NCBI GenBank assembly: GCA_964432875.1
Contig: CAYSPJ010000001.1
Location: 1 to 64,000, forward strand
DNA length: 64,000 bases
Source of the DNA: JACJYE01 sp964432875
GTDB lineage: Bacteria; Bacteroidota; Bacteroidia; Chitinophagales; Saprospiraceae
Reading direction: 5' to 3'
Shown here piece after piece: positions 50,120 through 59,514 of this stretch (the stretch's first letter is position 1; every line of letters begins with the position of its first letter). Position numbers and translations under genes: made by a program. The notes under the pieces were generated by a model that was not told the origin of the DNA, ran no database searches, and saw only the letters and a program-made list of their open reading frames with translations.

Positions 50120-53100
50120 ATGAAACATTACACACCACTATTCTTCTTCCTGGCCCTGGCCGCGCTGCTCAGCTTTCCGCTGGCGGCACAAAAGGCTCGC
50201 CAAACAACACCTGCTGACGGCGGCGAAAAATACGACGAGAAGCTCTATAGTTCGCTCGAATGGCGCAGCATCGGCCCCTACCGGGGCGGGCGTTCGGCAA
50301 CGGTGACTGGCGTGCCCGGCAAACCCAATCTTTATTACTTCGGCAGCACCGGCGGCGGCGTCTGGCGCACCGCTGATGGCGGGCAGAGCTGGAAAAACCT
50401 CTCTGACGGCTACTTTGGCGGCTCCATCGGCGCGGTGGCGGTCAGTGAATATGATCACAACGTGATTTACGTAGGTGGGGGTGAAAAAACGATACGCGGC
50501 AACGTCTCCTATGGCTACGGCATGTGGAAATCGGAAGATGCCGGCAAGAGCTGGAAAAATATCGGGCTGAACAACTCCCGCCACATCCCGCGCATCCGCA
50601 TCCATCCACGCAATCCAGATATTGCCTATGCCGCCGTGCTGGGCGACCTCTTCAAATCAAGTGAAGAGCGCGGGGTTTACCGCACCAAAGACGGCGGTAA
50701 AAGCTGGGAGCGCATCCTCTTCGCCAATGCCGACGCCGGCGCCATCGACCTCATCCTCGACCCCAGCAACCCCCGCATCCTCTATGCCTCCACCTGGCGG
50801 GTGCGCCGAACGCCCTATAGCCTCGAAAGCGGCGGAGAGGGCTCCGCCCTCTGGCGCAGCACCGACGGCGGGGATACCTGGGAACAGCTCAACGCTAAAA
50901 AAGGCCTGCCCCAAGGCACCCTCGGCATCATCGGCATCGCGGTGTCTCCGGTCAATCCAGAACGGGTCTGGGCCCTCATCGAAGCCAAAGAGGGTGGGGT
51001 CTTCCGCTCTGACGACGGCGGCAATACCTGGCAAAAGCTCAATGATGACCGTTCCTTGCGCCAGCGCGCCTGGTACTATACCCGCATCTATGCCGACCCC
51101 CAGGATGAAGACGTGGTTTACGTGCTCAACGTCCTCTATCATAAATCTACCGATGGCGGGCGGACCTTCAAATCCTTTAACTCCTCCCATTCCGACCATC
51201 ACGACCTCTGGATCGCCCCGGAAGACCCCGACCGCATGATCATGGGCAATGACGGGGGAGCTGAAGTAAGCTTTGATGGGGGCAGCAATTGGAGCGGCAA
51301 CCACAATCAGCCCACTGCCCAGTTTTACCGCCTTACTACTGACCATCACTTCCCCTACCGCATCTATACCGCCCAACAAGACAACTCCACCCTACGCATC
51401 CTGCACCGTAGCTCCGGCGGCTCCATCGGCGAACGCGACTGGGAGCCTACTGCCGGCGGCGAGAGCGGGCATATCGCCGTTGACCCCATCGACTATGACC
51501 TGGTCTATGGCGGCAGTTATGGCGGCTTCCTCTCCCGCATCAACCACCGCACCAATGAGCAGCGCGCTATCAACGTTTGGCCCGATAACCCCATGGGCTA
51601 TGGAGCTGAAGGTATGAAGTACCGCTTCCAATGGAACTTTCCCATCTTTTTCTCGCCACACGACCCCCAGAAGCTTTACACCGCTTCTAACCACCTCCAC
51701 CTCAGCCGCGACGGGGGCGAGAGCTGGGAGCTCATCAGCCCCGACCTGACCCGCAACGACCCTGCAAAGCTAGGCCCCTCCGGCGGCCCTATCACCAAAG
51801 ATAATACCGGCGTGGAGTATTACTGCACCATCTTCGCCGCTACCGAATCCGCCTATGAAGAAGGCTTACTCTGGGCGGGCTCCGATGACGGCCTCGTTCA
51901 CGTTTCCCGCGATGGTGGAAAAAACTGGAGTAATGTAACCCCCCAAGGGATGCCAGAATGGATGATGATCAACAGTATCGACCCCGATCCCTTTACTCCG
52001 GGCGGTGCCTACATCGCTGGCACCCGTTACAAGCTGGGGGACTACCAGCCCTATCTGTACAAAACCAAAGATTACGGCAAAACATGGACGCGCATCGTCA
52101 ACGGCATTGACCAAGGCCATTTTACTCGCGTGCTGCGCGCCGACCCCAAGCGCCAGGGGCTACTCTACGCCGGCTCCGAAACCGGCATGTACATCTCCTT
52201 CGACGATGGCAACCATTGGCAGCCCTTCCAACTCAACCTGCCCATAGTGCCTATCACTGACCTGGCGGTTAAAGGCGACCACCTCATCGCCGCTACGCAG
52301 GGCCGGAGCCTCTGGATGATCGACGACCTGCTGCCGCTGCGCCAGCTCTCCAGCCAGGCTGCCCAACGCGAGTTCCTCCTCTTCGAGCCCACCCCTGCCT
52401 ACCTCCTGGATGGGTGGCAAAACCCTCGCCCACGCAATGCGGGCTTAAACCATCCTGGCGGTGCCACGGTACACTTTTTCCTCAAAGCGGTACCCGATAG
52501 CAGCACCCTGGCTACGCTGGCTTTCCATGATGAAAACCAGGTACTCATCCGCTCTTTCTCCAATCAGTCCAAAGAAAAGGAAGACAAGCTGGAGCTCAAA
52601 GCCGGCGGCAATCGCTTCACCTGGGACCTGCGCTACCCTGACGCCAAAAAATTTGAGGGCATGATCCTCTGGTGGAGTTCGCTGCGCGGCCCCCTTGCCC
52701 TGCCTGGCAAATACACCGTCAAACTCACCATCGGTGACCAGGAGATGGAGCAGCCACTCACCATCCTGAAAGATCCGCGCGTTTCAGCAGAGGATGAGGA
52801 CCTCAAAGCTCAATTTGACTTTATCAGCTCCGTCAATGCCAAGGTCTCTGAAGCACACCAGGCCATCGCCGAAATCCGGCAAGTGCGCCAACAAATCCAA
52901 CACTTCAGCAGCCGGTGGAAAGGCGACGAAGCCAAGGCTGTGCTTTTGGCTAAAGCCCAAGCTATTGATTCTACAATGACCGCCGTAGAACAGGCCCTCT
53001 ACCAAACCCGCAACCGCAGCGGCCAAGACCCCCTCAACTTCCCCATCAAATTGACGAATAAACTGGCCCACCTCAATAGTCTTTCCGGTATCGGCAGCTA

Positions 53101-53260
53101 CCGGCCTACCACCCAGGCCCAGGCTTTTAAAGACGAGGCCTTCACCGCTATTGATGAACAACTGTCTCGCTTCAACGCACTGAAAGCAGAGGATATCCCC
53201 GCTTTTAATGCGCTGGTAAAGAAGGAAGGCGTCGATGTGATTGTGTTGCCGAAAGAATAA
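50120..53260 (+). CDS. Secreted sortilin-like BNR/Asp-box repeat protein
   Basis: A 1046-residue exported protein: signal peptide (1-24, ending LAAQ), then a large beta-propeller region to about residue 730 with at least nine Asp-box (BNR) motifs such as TADGGQSW, SEDAGKSW, TKDGGKSW, STDGGDTW, SDDGGNTW, SRDGGESW and SRDGGKNW. The C-terminal 300 residues hold an Ig-like strand region (FTWDLRYPDAKKFEGM) and a helical tail. This matches the VPS10/sortilin-related WD40/YVTN/BNR family annotated as glycosyl hydrolase in many Bacteroidota, although no glycosidase active site is visible. No T9SS sorting domain is present. Met at 50120 gives the signal peptide. A terminator follows. Confidence 0.85.
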   Translation: MKHYTPLFFFLALAALLSFPLAAQKARQTTPADGGEKYDEKLYSSLEWRSIGPYRGGRSATVTGVPGKPNLYYFGSTGGGVWRTADGGQSWKNLSDGYFGGSIGAVAVSEYDHNVIYVGGGEKTIRGNVSYGYGMWKSEDAGKSWKNIGLNNSRHIPRIRIHPRNPDIAYAAVLGDLFKSSEERGVYRTKDGGKSWERILFANADAGAIDLILDPSNPRILYASTWRVRRTPYSLESGGEGSALWRSTDGGDTWEQLNAKKGLPQGTLGIIGIAVSPVNPERVWALIEAKEGGVFRSDDGGNTWQKLNDDRSLRQRAWYYTRIYADPQDEDVVYVLNVLYHKSTDGGRTFKSFNSSHSDHHDLWIAPEDPDRMIMGNDGGAEVSFDGGSNWSGNHNQPTAQFYRLTTDHHFPYRIYTAQQDNSTLRILHRSSGGSIGERDWEPTAGGESGHIAVDPIDYDLVYGGSYGGFLSRINHRTNEQRAINVWPDNPMGYGAEGMKYRFQWNFPIFFSPHDPQKLYTASNHLHLSRDGGESWELISPDLTRNDPAKLGPSGGPITKDNTGVEYYCTIFAATESAYEEGLLWAGSDDGLVHVSRDGGKNWSNVTPQGMPEWMMINSIDPDPFTPGGAYIAGTRYKLGDYQPYLYKTKDYGKTWTRIVNGIDQGHFTRVLRADPKRQGLLYAGSETGMYISFDDGNHWQPFQLNLPIVPITDLAVKGDHLIAATQGRSLWMIDDLLPLRQLSSQAAQREFLLFEPTPAYLLDGWQNPRPRNAGLNHPGGATVHFFLKAVPDSSTLATLAFHDENQVLIRSFSNQSKEKEDKLELKAGGNRFTWDLRYPDAKKFEGMILWWSSLRGPLALPGKYTVKLTIGDQEMEQPLTILKDPRVSAEDEDLKAQFDFISSVNAKVSEAHQAIAEIRQVRQQIQHFSSRWKGDEAKAVLLAKAQAIDSTMTAVEQALYQTRNRSGQDPLNFPIKLTNKLAHLNSLSGIGSYRPTTQAQAFKDEAFTAIDEQLSRFNALKAEDIPAFNALVKKEGVDVIVLPKE

Positions 53261-53269
53261 TCGCATTTT

Positions 53270-53306
53270 GCCGGAGCAGCCACCTCTCTGCTGCTCCGGC
53301 AGCTTT
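53270..53306 (+). terminator. Terminator after the sortilin-like gene
   Basis: Perfect 11-base arms GCCGGAGCAGC (53270-53280) and GCTGCTCCGGC (53290-53300) with a nine-base loop and a TTTT run shortly after. It lies 10 bases past the stop codon. Confidence 0.85.
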
Positions 53307-53356
53307 TCAATCGCAGCAAGCCCAATGGCTGCGGAACAGTTAAGCGAAATAGGAGC

Positions 53357-53564
53357 TTATTCTGGCTTTATCCAAAAACTAAAGCCCAACTCGGAACCTT
53401 GCCATCCAATCATCCGTTTATAAAAGATAGCAGGTGAATAAATCCTGTTAGAGAACTCCTTTTTCAGGCCTTGTCATCATCTTTTTCATCCCCCGCGGTG
53501 TCCCAGGCGTATTTTCAGCGTCATAATTGAAAAGCAAGCCGACTGATACTCTGAAACGAACCGT
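53357..53564 (-). pseudogene. 3' relic of an outer-membrane beta-barrel gene with a frameshift
   Basis: Two minus-strand frames read as consecutive parts of one protein end. The first, 53564 to about 53465, gives TVRFRVSVGLLFNYDAENT then PGTPRGMKKMMTRPEK. The second, from about 53466 to the TAA at 53357, gives EFSNRIYSPAIFYKRMIG then WQGSELGFSFWIKPE. They join if one A is removed from the A5 run at 53466-53470. The alternating hydrophobic/aromatic pattern is that of outer-membrane barrel strands. The 5' part is missing: a stop codon precedes the first frame right at the start of the penicillin-binding protein gene. So the remnant is truncated as well as frameshifted. No family is assigned. 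Confidence 0.5.
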
Positions 53565-53566
53565 TT

Positions 53567-55900
53567 ATGAAAAAAGGCCGTTGGATAAACTTTAGGCGTT
53601 ACTGGAAAGTGTTATGGTATAACTTCTGGTTGGACTATCCGGCAGCAGGGTGGGCAGTTGTCGCTTTTAAGGCAGCCGTGGCATTATCCATAGTGGCAGC
53701 GTTTAGCTTTGTGTTCAGCATCGCTTGGGGGGCTTATGGCAAGCTGCCTTCCAAAGAAAGCCTCGCCGACGTGACCCAATACGTGGCTTCGGAAATCTAT
53801 GCTGCTGATAGCAGCCTGCTAGGTAGATACTATTTTGAAAACAGGAGCAATATATGCTTTGAAGATATTTCCCCCTACTGCATACAGGCCCTGGTAGCCA
53901 CCGAAGACGCCCGCTACTTCGAACACAATGGCGTTGACCTGCGCGCCTGGCTGCGCGTTTTTTACCGTACCATCATCCTCAAAGAGCACGCCGCCGGCGG
54001 CGGCAGTACCATCAGCCAGCAATTGGCGAAGAACCTTTATCCCCGCGAGGACTTCGGGCGCTACTCGCTCATCGTCAATAAAATTAAGGAAGTTTTCATC
54101 GCTATGCGCCTGGAGGAGCTCTACAACAAAGAAGAATTACTGGAGCTATACCTCAACACGGTGCCGTTTAGCGAGAATACCTATGGCATCAAAGTCGCTG
54201 CTCAGCGCTTTTACAACACCAGCCCGGAAAAGCTTAGCCCCTTGCAATCCGCAGTATTGGTTGGCATGTTGAAGGCCACCTCCTCCTATAACCCCGTCTC
54301 CCAGCCGGCCAAGGCACTGGAGCGGCGCAACCTCGTCCTGTCGCGAATGGCCAGATACGGTTACCTCACCGCAGAAATAGCCGATTCGCTGCAGCAGCAG
54401 CCTATCACCCTCAACTACTACCCCATCACCCACAACAAAGGGCCCGCGCCCTACTTCCGCGAGCATCTGCGCCTGGAACTGAAGGATCGGCTCAAAAACC
54501 TGCGCAAGCCCAACGGCATGGCTTATAATATCTATACGGATGGGCTGAAAATTTATACGACTATCGACTTCCAGATGCAGGCCATGGCTGAAGAGGCCCT
54601 CAAGAGCCACATGAAACAGCTCCAAAAAGACTTTGACAAGCACCTTAAAGGGCAGCCTCCCTGGGAAAGGGAAGAAGCCCTGGCCTTTGCCGTCCAAAGG
54701 TCACACCAGTATCAGGCGCTGTACCACTCTGGCTATAGCCCCGAAGCCATCGACTCCATTTTGCAATTGCCTTCCGAAATGCAAATCTTCGATTGGGAGA
54801 AAGGCAGCAAAAAAAATATTATGAGCACGCTAGACTCGGTGAAGTACTACCTCGGCCTGCTCAATGCTGGTTTCTTGGCGGTGGACCCCCAAAACGGCGA
54901 AGTCAAAGCTTGGGTGGGCGGCATCGAACATGAATATTTCCAATACGACCATGTACTCTCCCAGCGCCAGCCCGGCTCCACCTTCAAGCCCTTTGTCTAT
55001 GCTGCCGCCATCGACCGAGGCATTGCCCCTTGCTCCTACTACCCCAACGTGCTGCGTACTTATCCCGAATACGAAAACTGGACGCCTAAAAACGCGACCG
55101 AGGAGTATGGCGGCTTTTACTCCATGAAAGGCGGCCTTACCAATAGCATCAACACCGTAACCGTTCAGGTCATGATGCAGGCCGGACCAAAGCGAGTAGC
55201 CGAAATGGCCCAAAAACTGGGCGTTTCCTCATCTATCCCTGCGGTGCCGGCTATCGCCTTGGGGGCCGTAGAGGTATCGCTGATGGACATGGTGGCGGCT
55301 TACAGTACTTTTGCTGCCCGCGGCCTGCGCCCCAACATCCATTACGTCCGCCGGGTAGAAACCGCCGATGGAACCGTGCTGCTCGACTATGAAAACCTGA
55401 AAGACACTTGCAACTGGCAACGCCCACTAACGATAGATGAAGCGGATATGATGAACGATATGCTGCAAGCTGCTATCAACACTGGCACGGGCCGGCGTAT
55501 CCGCTTCCGCTACAATATGAAACAGCCTCTGGCAGGCAAAACCGGCACCAGCCAAAACCATTCTGACGGCTGGTTTGTAGGCTACACCCCCCGCTTAGTG
55601 GCAGGAGCCTGGGTAGGTGCCGAATCTCCCGCTGTGCGTTTCCGTGACTTGAGCCTCGGCCAGGGCGCTAATACCGCCCTCCCTATCGTAGCTGGCTTCA
55701 TCCAGCGCATCAGCGCGGATGAAGCCCGGGCCGCAATGGCCAATACCCGCTTCCCCTTGCCTTCTGAAGAAGTGCGGGATGCCCTAAATTGCCAAAATAA
55801 ATTGTTGCCTCAACCCAAAGAGCAACCTGATGCAGCGCCCGAAGATGAGGCCAAAGAGCCAGTCGGGCTGAGCAGCGCAGGGCGCCCTGCTTCGCAGTGA
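53567..55900 (+). CDS. Class A penicillin-binding protein (PBP1-type)
   Basis: A 777-residue bifunctional peptidoglycan synthase. A cytoplasmic tail and one membrane helix (about residues 28-57) precede the GT51 glycosyltransferase domain, which has the catalytic glutamate E113 in ATEDARYFEHNGVD and the GGGSTISQQLAKNL motif (about 144-156). The transpeptidase domain has the active-site serine S471 in STFK (471-474), SIN (527-529) and KTG (658-660). The tail after 745 is low-complexity. It polymerises glycan strands and cross-links stem peptides outside the inner membrane. The region 53307-53566 before it holds only the relic above. Confidence 0.93.
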   Translation: MKKGRWINFRRYWKVLWYNFWLDYPAAGWAVVAFKAAVALSIVAAFSFVFSIAWGAYGKLPSKESLADVTQYVASEIYAADSSLLGRYYFENRSNICFEDISPYCIQALVATEDARYFEHNGVDLRAWLRVFYRTIILKEHAAGGGSTISQQLAKNLYPREDFGRYSLIVNKIKEVFIAMRLEELYNKEELLELYLNTVPFSENTYGIKVAAQRFYNTSPEKLSPLQSAVLVGMLKATSSYNPVSQPAKALERRNLVLSRMARYGYLTAEIADSLQQQPITLNYYPITHNKGPAPYFREHLRLELKDRLKNLRKPNGMAYNIYTDGLKIYTTIDFQMQAMAEEALKSHMKQLQKDFDKHLKGQPPWEREEALAFAVQRSHQYQALYHSGYSPEAIDSILQLPSEMQIFDWEKGSKKNIMSTLDSVKYYLGLLNAGFLAVDPQNGEVKAWVGGIEHEYFQYDHVLSQRQPGSTFKPFVYAAAIDRGIAPCSYYPNVLRTYPEYENWTPKNATEEYGGFYSMKGGLTNSINTVTVQVMMQAGPKRVAEMAQKLGVSSSIPAVPAIALGAVEVSLMDMVAAYSTFAARGLRPNIHYVRRVETADGTVLLDYENLKDTCNWQRPLTIDEADMMNDMLQAAINTGTGRRIRFRYNMKQPLAGKTGTSQNHSDGWFVGYTPRLVAGAWVGAESPAVRFRDLSLGQGANTALPIVAGFIQRISADEARAAMANTRFPLPSEEVRDALNCQNKLLPQPKEQPDAAPEDEAKEPVGLSSAGRPASQ

Positions 55901-56020
55901 GCTTTTACTGCTAAAAAAAAGATCCGCAACGACAAGCCGCAAAGCGTTGTGGTGCTTGATTTTGCAACCCTCTCACCCCTGCGCGCTGATTTTGATCATG
56001 GTATTTTTTTTCTCTTCTTT

Positions 56021-56050
56021 TTTGGGTTCTCAGAAAAATGCTTATCTTTC
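56021..56050 (+). promoter_or_regulatory. Promoter of the small HTH protein gene
   Basis: TTTG (56021-56024), an 18-base spacer and TATCTTTC (56043-56050; one mismatch at the last base). The start codon is 81 bases downstream. The rest of 55901-56131 shows no gene. Confidence 0.5.
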
Positions 56051-56131
56051 TTGCGTTATGATGATAATTAGCTCACTGATTGAAATACGATTGAAATTAG
56101 CTTCACATTTTATAATCAAAATTCTTCAACT

Positions 56132-56395
56132 ATGAATATAACCTTTGATGAGTTGCGAGAAATCAAACACAAGCTGCCCACCGGCAGCGTGAGCCGCATC
56201 GCTCAGGAACTCAACATCCATGAGCAGACCGTGCGCAACTATTTCGGTGCCCACAAATACGAAGATGGGGACATCGTTGATGCGCACATCCAACCCGGCC
56301 CGCACGGTGGGATTGTCCATTTGGAAGACACTAGCATCCTCGAGGCAGCTAGACGGATTCTCGCTGAAATAGAAGCGGAGCAGGAGCAGGAATAA
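56132..56395 (+). CDS. Small helix-turn-helix DNA-binding protein
   Basis: An 87-residue protein with an N-terminal helix-turn-helix (SVSRIAQELNIHEQTVRNYFG, about residues 19-39) followed by a short beta region (GPHGGIVHLEDTSILEAARRIL) and an acidic tail. It looks like the conserved small DNA-binding proteins of Bacteroidota that pair an HTH with an H-x-x-D-x-S-I-L-E-A segment. The HTH is of the type that reads a repeated site, but no target is visible here. It stands alone between a promoter and a terminator, so it is independently expressed. Confidence 0.75.
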   Translation: MNITFDELREIKHKLPTGSVSRIAQELNIHEQTVRNYFGAHKYEDGDIVDAHIQPGPHGGIVHLEDTSILEAARRILAEIEAEQEQE

Positions 56396-56422
56396 CCTGC
56401 CAGCTCATCTTAAAGAAGGTAG

Positions 56423-56464
56423 AACGGGAAGTGGCGCGGAGCAGCCATTTCCCGTTTTCCTTTT
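56423..56464 (+). terminator. Terminator after the small HTH gene
   Basis: Thirteen-base arms (56423-56435 and 56444-56456) with one G-T pair, followed by TTCCTTTT. It lies between the HTH gene and the convergent methyltransferase gene. Confidence 0.8.
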
Positions 56465-56473
56465 ATCCGTTAA

Positions 56474-57208
56474 CTAAGGCATTTTTATATAAAAAGCCCC
56501 AGTCAAGCCCGTGTACTCCTCGGTCCAATCACCATCCTGCTCCTTTCGAATGACCAGACGGCTGTGCTCCAAGCTTTTAACCTGGCGCTCAAATTGCATC
56601 AGGAGGCGCTCAATTGGCTTATCAGCTTTCGTTAGTACTTCAGTCAGCTTGGTACAGTACAAATTGTAATTCCGGGCCAACTCCTCGAAGCGCAGGCCCT
56701 CGATGTAGGGGAGGATGACACAAAACCGGCCTTCCGGTGCCAATAGTGTACGCACAGCACCGAGTAAATCTCCATGTGGCAATTTGACCGTGTGCCGTAC
56801 GCTGGCACGATCGTCCTGATTAGAAAAAGTGCCGCCAGAAAAAAAAGGCGGGTTACTTACGATTAAATCGTACTGTTGGCTAGCCTGGCGGGCGTACTCC
56901 TGTACCGGAGCATAAATAGCCTGGATGCGGTTGCTCCAGGGCGATATTGCAATATTCTCCATAGCCTGCTCGTATGAGGGCTGGTCAATCTCTACACAAT
57001 CGATGTGGGCATCCTGTATCCGCTGGGCCAGCATGATGGCGATGAGCCCAGTACCCGCACCAATATCCAAGCCGGAACGAACTCCCGATGCCTCCGCCCA
57101 CGCTCCCAAAAGCACCCCATCAGTGCCCACCTTCATCTTACATTTATCCTGGTGGATGACAAACTGTTTGAAGTAAAAAGGTGCTGCTTTATTTTCCGTT
57201 GCGGCCAT
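56474..57208 (-). CDS. tRNA1(Val) adenine-N6 methyltransferase (TrmN6/YfiC type)
   Basis: A 244-residue class I methyltransferase with the N6-adenine signature NPPFF in LIVSNPPFFSGGTF (about residues 115-128) and SAM motif I in GLDIGAGTGLIAIMLA (about 44-59). The N-terminal KQFVIHQDKCKMKVGTDGVLLGAW is characteristic of the TrmN6/YfiC group, which makes m6A37 in tRNA1(Val). RNA N6-adenine specificity is family-level inference. No operon partner is seen; it is convergent with the HTH gene. Confidence 0.87.
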   Translation of the reverse strand: MAATENKAAPFYFKQFVIHQDKCKMKVGTDGVLLGAWAEASGVRSGLDIGAGTGLIAIMLAQRIQDAHIDCVEIDQPSYEQAMENIAISPWSNRIQAIYAPVQEYARQASQQYDLIVSNPPFFSGGTFSNQDDRASVRHTVKLPHGDLLGAVRTLLAPEGRFCVILPYIEGLRFEELARNYNLYCTKLTEVLTKADKPIERLLMQFERQVKSLEHSRLVIRKEQDGDWTEEYTGLTGAFYIKMP

Positions 57209-57222
57209 AAGTAATGTTTGTC

Positions 57223-57364
57223 CATTTAGTCGAGTATCTGGGTTTTTGAGTCTGAGAGCAATGCTGGCGAAGGGCCCAAACCCGGAGTTTGCCCCGAAGT
57301 CGAGGGGCTTGGGTTTGAACGCAAGACCGCTATCGGACGATAATGCCCAGGCACTAAGTAAATG
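57223..57364. repeat. Imperfect fold-back element between tmRNA-free intergenic flanks
   Basis: The tips CATTTAG and TAAATG are part of an imperfect terminal inverted repeat that continues to CTGGG/CCCAG. The centre has a nested hairpin: CAAACCC (57277-57283) with GGGTTTG (57311-57317), and GCCCC with GGGGC around an eight-base loop. No open frame is present. It fills most of the 301-base gap 57209-57509 and is built like the element at 3-166, with no clear sequence identity between them. Element status is tentative. Confidence 0.35.
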
Positions 57365-57375
57365 CTTGATATACC

Positions 57376-57409
57376 AAGGGGAGCAAGCCTGGTCGGCTTG
57401 CTCCCCCTT
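57376..57409 (-). terminator. Terminator downstream of the DUF5689 gene
   Basis: AAGGGGAGCAAGCC (57376-57389) pairs with GGCTTGCTCCCC (from 57395), one base bulged, in a 100-base trailer after the DUF5689 stop (minus strand). The T run on the minus side is short. Confidence 0.6.
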
Positions 57410-57509
57410 ATTAATGGCTTTGCGCCTGAAATTGTTTAATTCCTATTCGTCATCAATTGGCCACGAGTGCCTCGGGGTACGACTTCGCCCCCCCATCTCC
57501 CTCACAACC

Positions 57510-59501
57510 TTACTGCCCGATATCATTTAGGTTGCGGATAATCAGCTGGGGGTTGTTGAAGACTGAAACCATAGCCGTGACGGTCACCGGGCCGCTGGGT
57601 ACGTTCTGGCTGGCAAAAACAGCATCATTGCGGGTAAACAGCTCGATAGTGCCCGTACCATCCTCGATGGCCTTAGCTCCCATATACGCTCCGCTGGCAG
57701 AAAAAGTGACATTAGCTACTTTCACCAAAGTAGATTCCCAGTCTTGTAAGTTATTTAGGATCTGCTGGATAGTAGCCTCGCGTGGTGTCGGCAGGGTACC
57801 CGGGCCAAAGCTCAGCGCATTGGCATTGGGCACGTTATTGACTTGCAGCAGCCCGTTGAATGCCGACAACTCCTGGCCTGAAACGTTGACTTCCACTTCT
57901 TCGCCCAAGGCAAAGTTGTGGTTGGCCGCAAAACGGACAATGATGCCGCCGTTGGCATCCTGGAGGGTGATATTCCGGGGGTGGGTATTGCCGCTATCTT
58001 TATCCGAGATCACCACACCACGGATTTTACGGCTGGCTGGCGCTGAAGTGGTACTCCCGGCATATAAGCCACGCAAGTCAGCAATACTCATCAAAACCGG
58101 CTCGACCGGCCCACCGCCGCCCGACACATCACCAAGGTTGCGCATCTGCAGCTGCGGCCCATTAAACTGCGAGACGATAGCAGTCAGGCTTACCGCGCCC
58201 GATGGTAGCGGAGAGTTGGCAAAGGTAGCTGAATTGCGGGTGAAAACGGCGATCGAGCCACTGCCGTCACTCACTGTTATATTATTGCCGCTGTAAGTGG
58301 CCCCACCACTAAAGCTAGCACCTTCTACTTTGACCAGAGTGGATTCCCAAGCACTCTGATTGGTTAATAGTTGTGCCACAGTGGCGACACGAGGGGCAGG
58401 GACAATGCCCGGGCCTACCGATACCGCCGAGCCCAAATCCACATTATTCACCTGCAACAAGCCATTGAACCGCGACAATTCCTTGCCAGCTACATTGACT
58501 TCTACCTCTTCCCCCAGCGAGAACACATGGTTGCTGCTAAAGCGCACCACGATTCCGGCGCTGGCATCCTGTAGGATCATATTATTCCCGATGATATTGC
58601 CATTGCTCCGGTCAGAGATGACCACGCCGCGGATTTTGCGGTCGGCCGGCCCTTGAGTAGCGCCGGCAGCAAAGGCACTGCGCAAATCAGCGATGCTCAT
58701 CAACTCGCCGCCAGCACTGATTTCGCAGCGCGGGCCGTTCATCTGCACATCACGTTCGTCGCGCAGTATCAGTTGGTAAGTACCTTGAAAAATGCTCAGC
58801 ACTGCGGTAAGCGAACCCCGCCCATTGGCTACGGAAAAAGGTGCAAAATCAGCAAACCCGCTGGTACGTACGATGACGCTATTGCCTTCGCAATCCTCCA
58901 GTGTACGGTTTTCTGAGCGGCGGTTGACCGCATCGGCATAAGTACGAGAGGTATCGGTAACAGAAAATTGCACATCGTCCAAACGGATTAAAGAGCCGAC
59001 CAGGCTCGGGCTGAAATCGGCGATAGAAACGGCTTTAGGCACCAAAGCCTGATCGCGGGCGCCACCAAAAACGTGCCGGGGGATCAGCAATTCGGCAATA
59101 GCTGAATCCGGGGCGCCATTGATTTGCGGCAAGCCCTGGTAATCCCCTAGCCACAACCCCTTGCAATTGACGAAGACCTTGCGGCCGATCGGGTAAATAT
59201 TGTACAAGCCTACTGAATTTAGGCGCAGCACGATGCCGCCAGTTTCATCTTCGATAACGAGCTGCTTATACCAGTTGCCAGATTCGTCATCAGCCGTGAC
59301 GATGCCCTCGATGAAGAGCGAGTCGGTAAGCTGTTTTTCGCCGCTGCCAACGGGGTTTAGAGCTTTCAGCTCAGCAATGGTGATATTGCCCTGGAGTTTG
59401 GGCAGATCTGCTACAGGCGGCTCGTCGAATTCCAGGTTGACGCAACTCCAGGCACCCAGGAGCAGCAAGCTAGCAAAGAGGTATTGAAAAATCTTTGTCA
59501 T
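57510..59501 (-). CDS. Surface lipoprotein with three DUF5689-type repeats
   Basis: A 663-residue lipoprotein (signal ending LLGAWSC, lipobox C20). It consists of three OB-fold-like units: a divergent DUF5689 first unit (about residues 34-250, starting LPKLQGNITIAELKALNP), and two closely similar tandem units starting LMSIADLRSAFAAG (about 266) and LMSIADLRGLYAGS (about 466). Each repeats KIRGVVISD, ITLQD/MILQD, IVVRF, NHxFxLGEEVEVNVxGxELSxFNGLLQVNNV and WESTLVKV. OB-folds of this sort accompany nucleases and bind oligonucleotides or oligosaccharides. It is 13 bases downstream of the TonB receptor gene, so it is a likely substrate-binding partner at the surface. Confidence 0.85.
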   Translation of the reverse strand: MTKIFQYLFASLLLLGAWSCVNLEFDEPPVADLPKLQGNITIAELKALNPVGSGEKQLTDSLFIEGIVTADDESGNWYKQLVIEDETGGIVLRLNSVGLYNIYPIGRKVFVNCKGLWLGDYQGLPQINGAPDSAIAELLIPRHVFGGARDQALVPKAVSIADFSPSLVGSLIRLDDVQFSVTDTSRTYADAVNRRSENRTLEDCEGNSVIVRTSGFADFAPFSVANGRGSLTAVLSIFQGTYQLILRDERDVQMNGPRCEISAGGELMSIADLRSAFAAGATQGPADRKIRGVVISDRSNGNIIGNNMILQDASAGIVVRFSSNHVFSLGEEVEVNVAGKELSRFNGLLQVNNVDLGSAVSVGPGIVPAPRVATVAQLLTNQSAWESTLVKVEGASFSGGATYSGNNITVSDGSGSIAVFTRNSATFANSPLPSGAVSLTAIVSQFNGPQLQMRNLGDVSGGGGPVEPVLMSIADLRGLYAGSTTSAPASRKIRGVVISDKDSGNTHPRNITLQDANGGIIVRFAANHNFALGEEVEVNVSGQELSAFNGLLQVNNVPNANALSFGPGTLPTPREATIQQILNNLQDWESTLVKVANVTFSASGAYMGAKAIEDGTGTIELFTRNDAVFASQNVPSGPVTVTAMVSVFNNPQLIIRNLNDIGQ

Positions 59502-59514
59502 CGTTCTATATGAT

